Of a DNA stretch of 64,000 nt, positions 61,541 to 64,000 are shown in pieces. The translations under genes and the position numbers were made by a program. The number at the start of each line of letters is the position of its first letter. The stretch's first letter is position 1. Under the pieces are notes generated by a model. That model did not search any database. It saw nothing but the letters and a program-made list of their open reading frames with translations, and was not told the origin of the DNA. Source of the DNA: Kovacikia minuta CCNUW1 (GTDB lineage Bacteria; Cyanobacteriota; Cyanobacteriia; Leptolyngbyales; Leptolyngbyaceae); NCBI RefSeq assembly GCF_020091585.1, contig NZ_CP083582.1, positions 2,170,001-2,234,000 of the forward strand. Reading direction: 5' to 3'.

Positions 61541-63097
61541 TCCTATGAAAAATTTATTGCCATGTTTGAGCAGGGCACCATTCTGATCAGTAAAGAGCTA
61601 GATGTCTACGATTTACTGGAGCGGGACGACCCAGATGAACTGTTAGCCTTGATTGAACAAGATGCTGTGCAGCAATATGATGCTACAGACTTTAACGACG
61701 ATTTTATTCGTGATTTACGATCAGATTTAGTTCTTTTACAGGATATTCAAGCCCTTTGGCATCAGCTTAAGGATGATCCAAAACTGAATCAGTTTGTGAC
61801 GGATCTTCAGAACCATCCTCGCCTGAAGGATCAAAAAGTAATCATTTTCACAGAATCGAAGGAAACGGGCGATCATCTTTATACGAATTTGGATAATGTT
61901 TTCCCAGAGCAGGTGATGTTTTATGCCAGTGGTGGAGGCGTTTATAACCAAACGGGCAAGCCTGTGAGCCATAATCCAGCCATTGCCAAAACCCTGATTC
62001 AACAAAGCTTTGATCCAAAACACTTAGAGCAAACCGATACCATCCGGATTCTGATTGCCACAGACGTTTTGGCAGAGGGGATTAACCTACACCGTGCGAA
62101 TGTGGTGGTTAACTATGACCTGCCCTGGAACCCCACACGGGTATTGCAGCGGGTGGGACGGGTAAATCGGGTCGGTACGGTGCATGAGCAGGTTTATATT
62201 TTTAACTGCTTCCCAACGGCACAGTCGGAAGCTCAACTGGGGTTGGAAGAGAATATCATTGCTAAGCTTCAAGCCTTCCACGACACCTTAGGGGAAGATG
62301 CGAAGTACCTGAGTGATGAGGAAGAGGTCACAACCCATGAGTTATTTGGCGATCGCCTCTATCGCACATTAAATCAGCGAGAAAGCTACGATCGCGAACC
62401 AGAAGCTGATGAACGGTCAGAGTTGGAATATTTGCAATTGTTGCGCCAGATCCGCGATCGCCAGCCGGATCTGTTTGACAAAATCAAAAAGTTACCCCGC
62501 AAAGCACGTACCGCCCAGCGATGGAACGGGTCACCCCAGTTGGAACAGGATCAGGTATTGACCTTCTTTCGGCAGGGAGCCTTAAAGAAATTTTTCCGAT
62601 CGGATGGAACAGCCGCTCAAGAATTAGACTTCTTTCAAGCCGTTGATTGGTTGGAGTGCGAACCCGACACGCCGAAGCACCCCATTCCTAAACGCTACTA
62701 CGATCTGCTGCAACAGAATAAAGATGCTTTTCTATCCCTGAATGACACCGCAGACGTGGCACCTGCAATCAGTCGGGGTGGCAGTAGCTATGACACATTT
62801 GTGATTCAGTGTTTGAAAGCTAAGGAAATTCGCAAGTTTCAAGGTTTTACCGACGAAGACGAGGATTTTCTAAAAGCGGTGCGTCTTGCCTTTGAGGAGG
62901 GTAAAATTCCGAAGCAAACGGCTAAAAAAGTGCAACAGACCCTGAAGCCGATCGCGGGAGATCCTCTAAAGCTCCTGAGTGCGCTAAAGAAGACGGTGCC
63001 CATGAATCTACTGGTGGAATCAGAACCGCAAATGGTTCACCAGTGGGGCAGCAGTCGAGAGGTGGTGCTGTCGGAATTTTTTTATCCAAATCTTTGA
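61541..63097 (+). pseudogene. PLD-like nuclease/SNF2 helicase, C-terminal fragment
   Basis: After the MITE the frame continues VSYEKFIAMFEQGTILISKE. The helicase C-terminal domain contains KVIIFTESKETGDHLYTNLD, IRILIATDVLAEGINLHRAN, VVVNYDLPWNPTRVLQRVGR, VNRVGTVHEQVYIFN (motifs IV-VI). The C-terminal extension runs to 63097 and ends SREVVLSEFFYPNL. Removing IS3 and the MITE gives one protein of about 1080 residues. Genes of this type are found with DNA methylases in defence loci. Confidence 0.9.
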
Positions 63098-63127
63098 TTG
63101 GTGTGGGTCATAGGGAGGGATTAAGCA

Positions 63128-64000
63128 ATGGAGAAGTCGATCGCCATTAAATTGCTGAGTGATACCTTGCAAAAGCCCTTTGATGAGGCACAGTTTCGGC
63201 AATTTGCCCGCAATCTGGTTAATGACCTGGATGAATCAAAGGCATTTCAAGCCCAAGGTAACTATATTAAGGATGCCTACAAGCATCAGGTGCGGCAGTA
63301 TAAGCGCATTGGGCAGTATGTCGATCCCGACGAAAACACTATTGATGTCTTAGTGGTGCGGTTGCAGCGGACTACGTCCCTGGATCGGGCACGCACCATG
63401 CAGCGCAACTTTATTGCCCAATACCTGCAAGATCGCGATCAAAAAGAGGCGGCGTTGGTTGCCTACACCACCGATGGATCACCCGATTGGCGATTTTCGC
63501 TTGTCCGGTTAGACTATCGCCTGGAAGTTCAGGCAGATGGCAGTTATAAGCCCAGGAAAGAGGTTACAGCAGCACGACGATCGTCCTTTCTGGTGGGGCA
63601 AACGGAACCGAATCACACGGCGCAGCAGCAGTTATTGCCGCTGTTATTGAACGATCGCCAGAATCCCACGCTGGATGAATTAGAAGCGGCGTTCAATATT
63701 GAGTCGGTCACGAAGGAATTTTTTGAGCGATACAAAAGTCTGTTTCTCCAGGTGCGGGATGAGGTCGAAACCCTACTTCAGACTGATCCGGTCATCGCTA
63801 CTGACTTTACTCAGAAACAGATTGATCCTGCCAATTTTGCCAAAAAGCTGTTGGGGCAAATCGTCTTTCTGTATTTTCTGCAAAAGAAAGGCTGGTTGGG
63901 GGTGGAGCCGGGGCACCCCTGGGGCAGTGGGGCTAAGGATTTTCTGCGGCGCTTGTTTGATAGGGAAAATGTGCAGTATGACAACTTCTTTAACGATGTG
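63128..64000 (+). CDS. Eco57I-type restriction-modification methylase, N-terminal part (runs off window)
   Basis: The gene starts at ATG 63128 (MEKSIAIKLLSDTLQKPFDE), 30 bp after the helicase. The visible 291 residues form the N-terminal region of large Eco57I-like methylase proteins: KAFQAQGNYIKDAYKHQVRQ, LDRARTMQRNFIAQYLQDRD, ALVAYTTDGSPDWRFSLVRL. The helical segment FAKKLLGQIVFLYFLQKKGW, LGVEPGHPWGSGAKDFLRRL precedes the methylase core. NPPY and other catalytic motifs should lie beyond the window. In this arrangement helicase and methylase form a restriction-like system. With the helicase broken, only modification activity would remain. Confidence 0.88.
   Translation, partial: MEKSIAIKLLSDTLQKPFDEAQFRQFARNLVNDLDESKAFQAQGNYIKDAYKHQVRQYKRIGQYVDPDENTIDVLVVRLQRTTSLDRARTMQRNFIAQYLQDRDQKEAALVAYTTDGSPDWRFSLVRLDYRLEVQADGSYKPRKEVTAARRSSFLVGQTEPNHTAQQQLLPLLLNDRQNPTLDELEAAFNIESVTKEFFERYKSLFLQVRDEVETLLQTDPVIATDFTQKQIDPANFAKKLLGQIVFLYFLQKKGWLGVEPGHPWGSGAKDFLRRLFDRENVQYDNFFNDV

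Overview
The window looks like a chromosomal segment of a filamentous or Leptolyngbya-like cyanobacterium. HIP1-type GCGATCGC octamers occur throughout. The core genes have cyanobacterial character (a dnaK3-dnaJ pair, a CcaA-type carbonic anhydrase, mnmA, dnaG, ppk, pbpC). Short AT-rich and pyrimidine-rich repeats of the kind common in these genomes fill the spacers. No rRNA or tRNA gene and no CRISPR array was recognised.

Layout. 1-16.3 kb is mostly ordinary core genome: the end of argS, a RelE/ParE-type toxin-antitoxin pair, mnmA, dnaK3-dnaJ, an endonuclease III-like gene, an IS110 element, ccaA, a frameshifted ppk, small secreted or peptidoglycan-binding proteins and an ABC ATPase. 16.3-19.5 kb is a Uma2-type gene broken by an IS630 element and an IS701 element side by side. 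19.5-21.5 kb is dnaG, which carries an in-frame block of the local repeat family. 21.9-23.3 kb is an IS256 element. 48.6-55 kb holds a large ELWxxDGT/FG-GAP repeat protein and pbpC, which carries the same in-frame repeat peptide as DnaG. 55.4-64 kb is a restriction-like locus: a PLD-nuclease/SNF2-helicase gene interrupted by an IS3 element (itself interrupted by an IS21 element) and by a 174-bp MITE, followed by an Eco57I-type methylase that runs off the window.

The most interesting part is 23.5-47.8 kb. It reads as an integron-type gene cassette array without an integrase in view, running on the minus strand. Five attC-like sites of about 84-89 bp share the same inner boxes and lie just 3' of minus-strand genes. 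The cargo is a HEPN-domain protein; a VapBC pair; a LysR/SDR/NIPSNAP group; a BrnTA pair; an ECF42-type sigma factor with GST and DGPF proteins; and a PIN-domain gene with an MT-A70 methylase and a BglII/BstYI-like nuclease. For three cassettes the 7-bp core at the cassette start is the complement of the first box of that cassette's own attC, as expected for integron cassettes. Three attC sites each carry a group II intron at the equivalent position in that box. Two introns are the same 700-nt ORF-less form; the third encodes a reverse transcriptase, now broken by about 8 kb of nested elements. A fourth attC is split by an ISKra4 element with a 9-bp target duplication. A 501-bp segment is duplicated about 21 kb apart, and each copy begins exactly at a GTCTAAC core.

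Taken together, the array supplies stress, defence and addiction functions, and the ORF-less introns could be moved in trans by a maturase of the kind encoded by the third intron. Many breaks are precise: target duplications show that removing the element would restore the host reading frame (helicase, serine recombinase).
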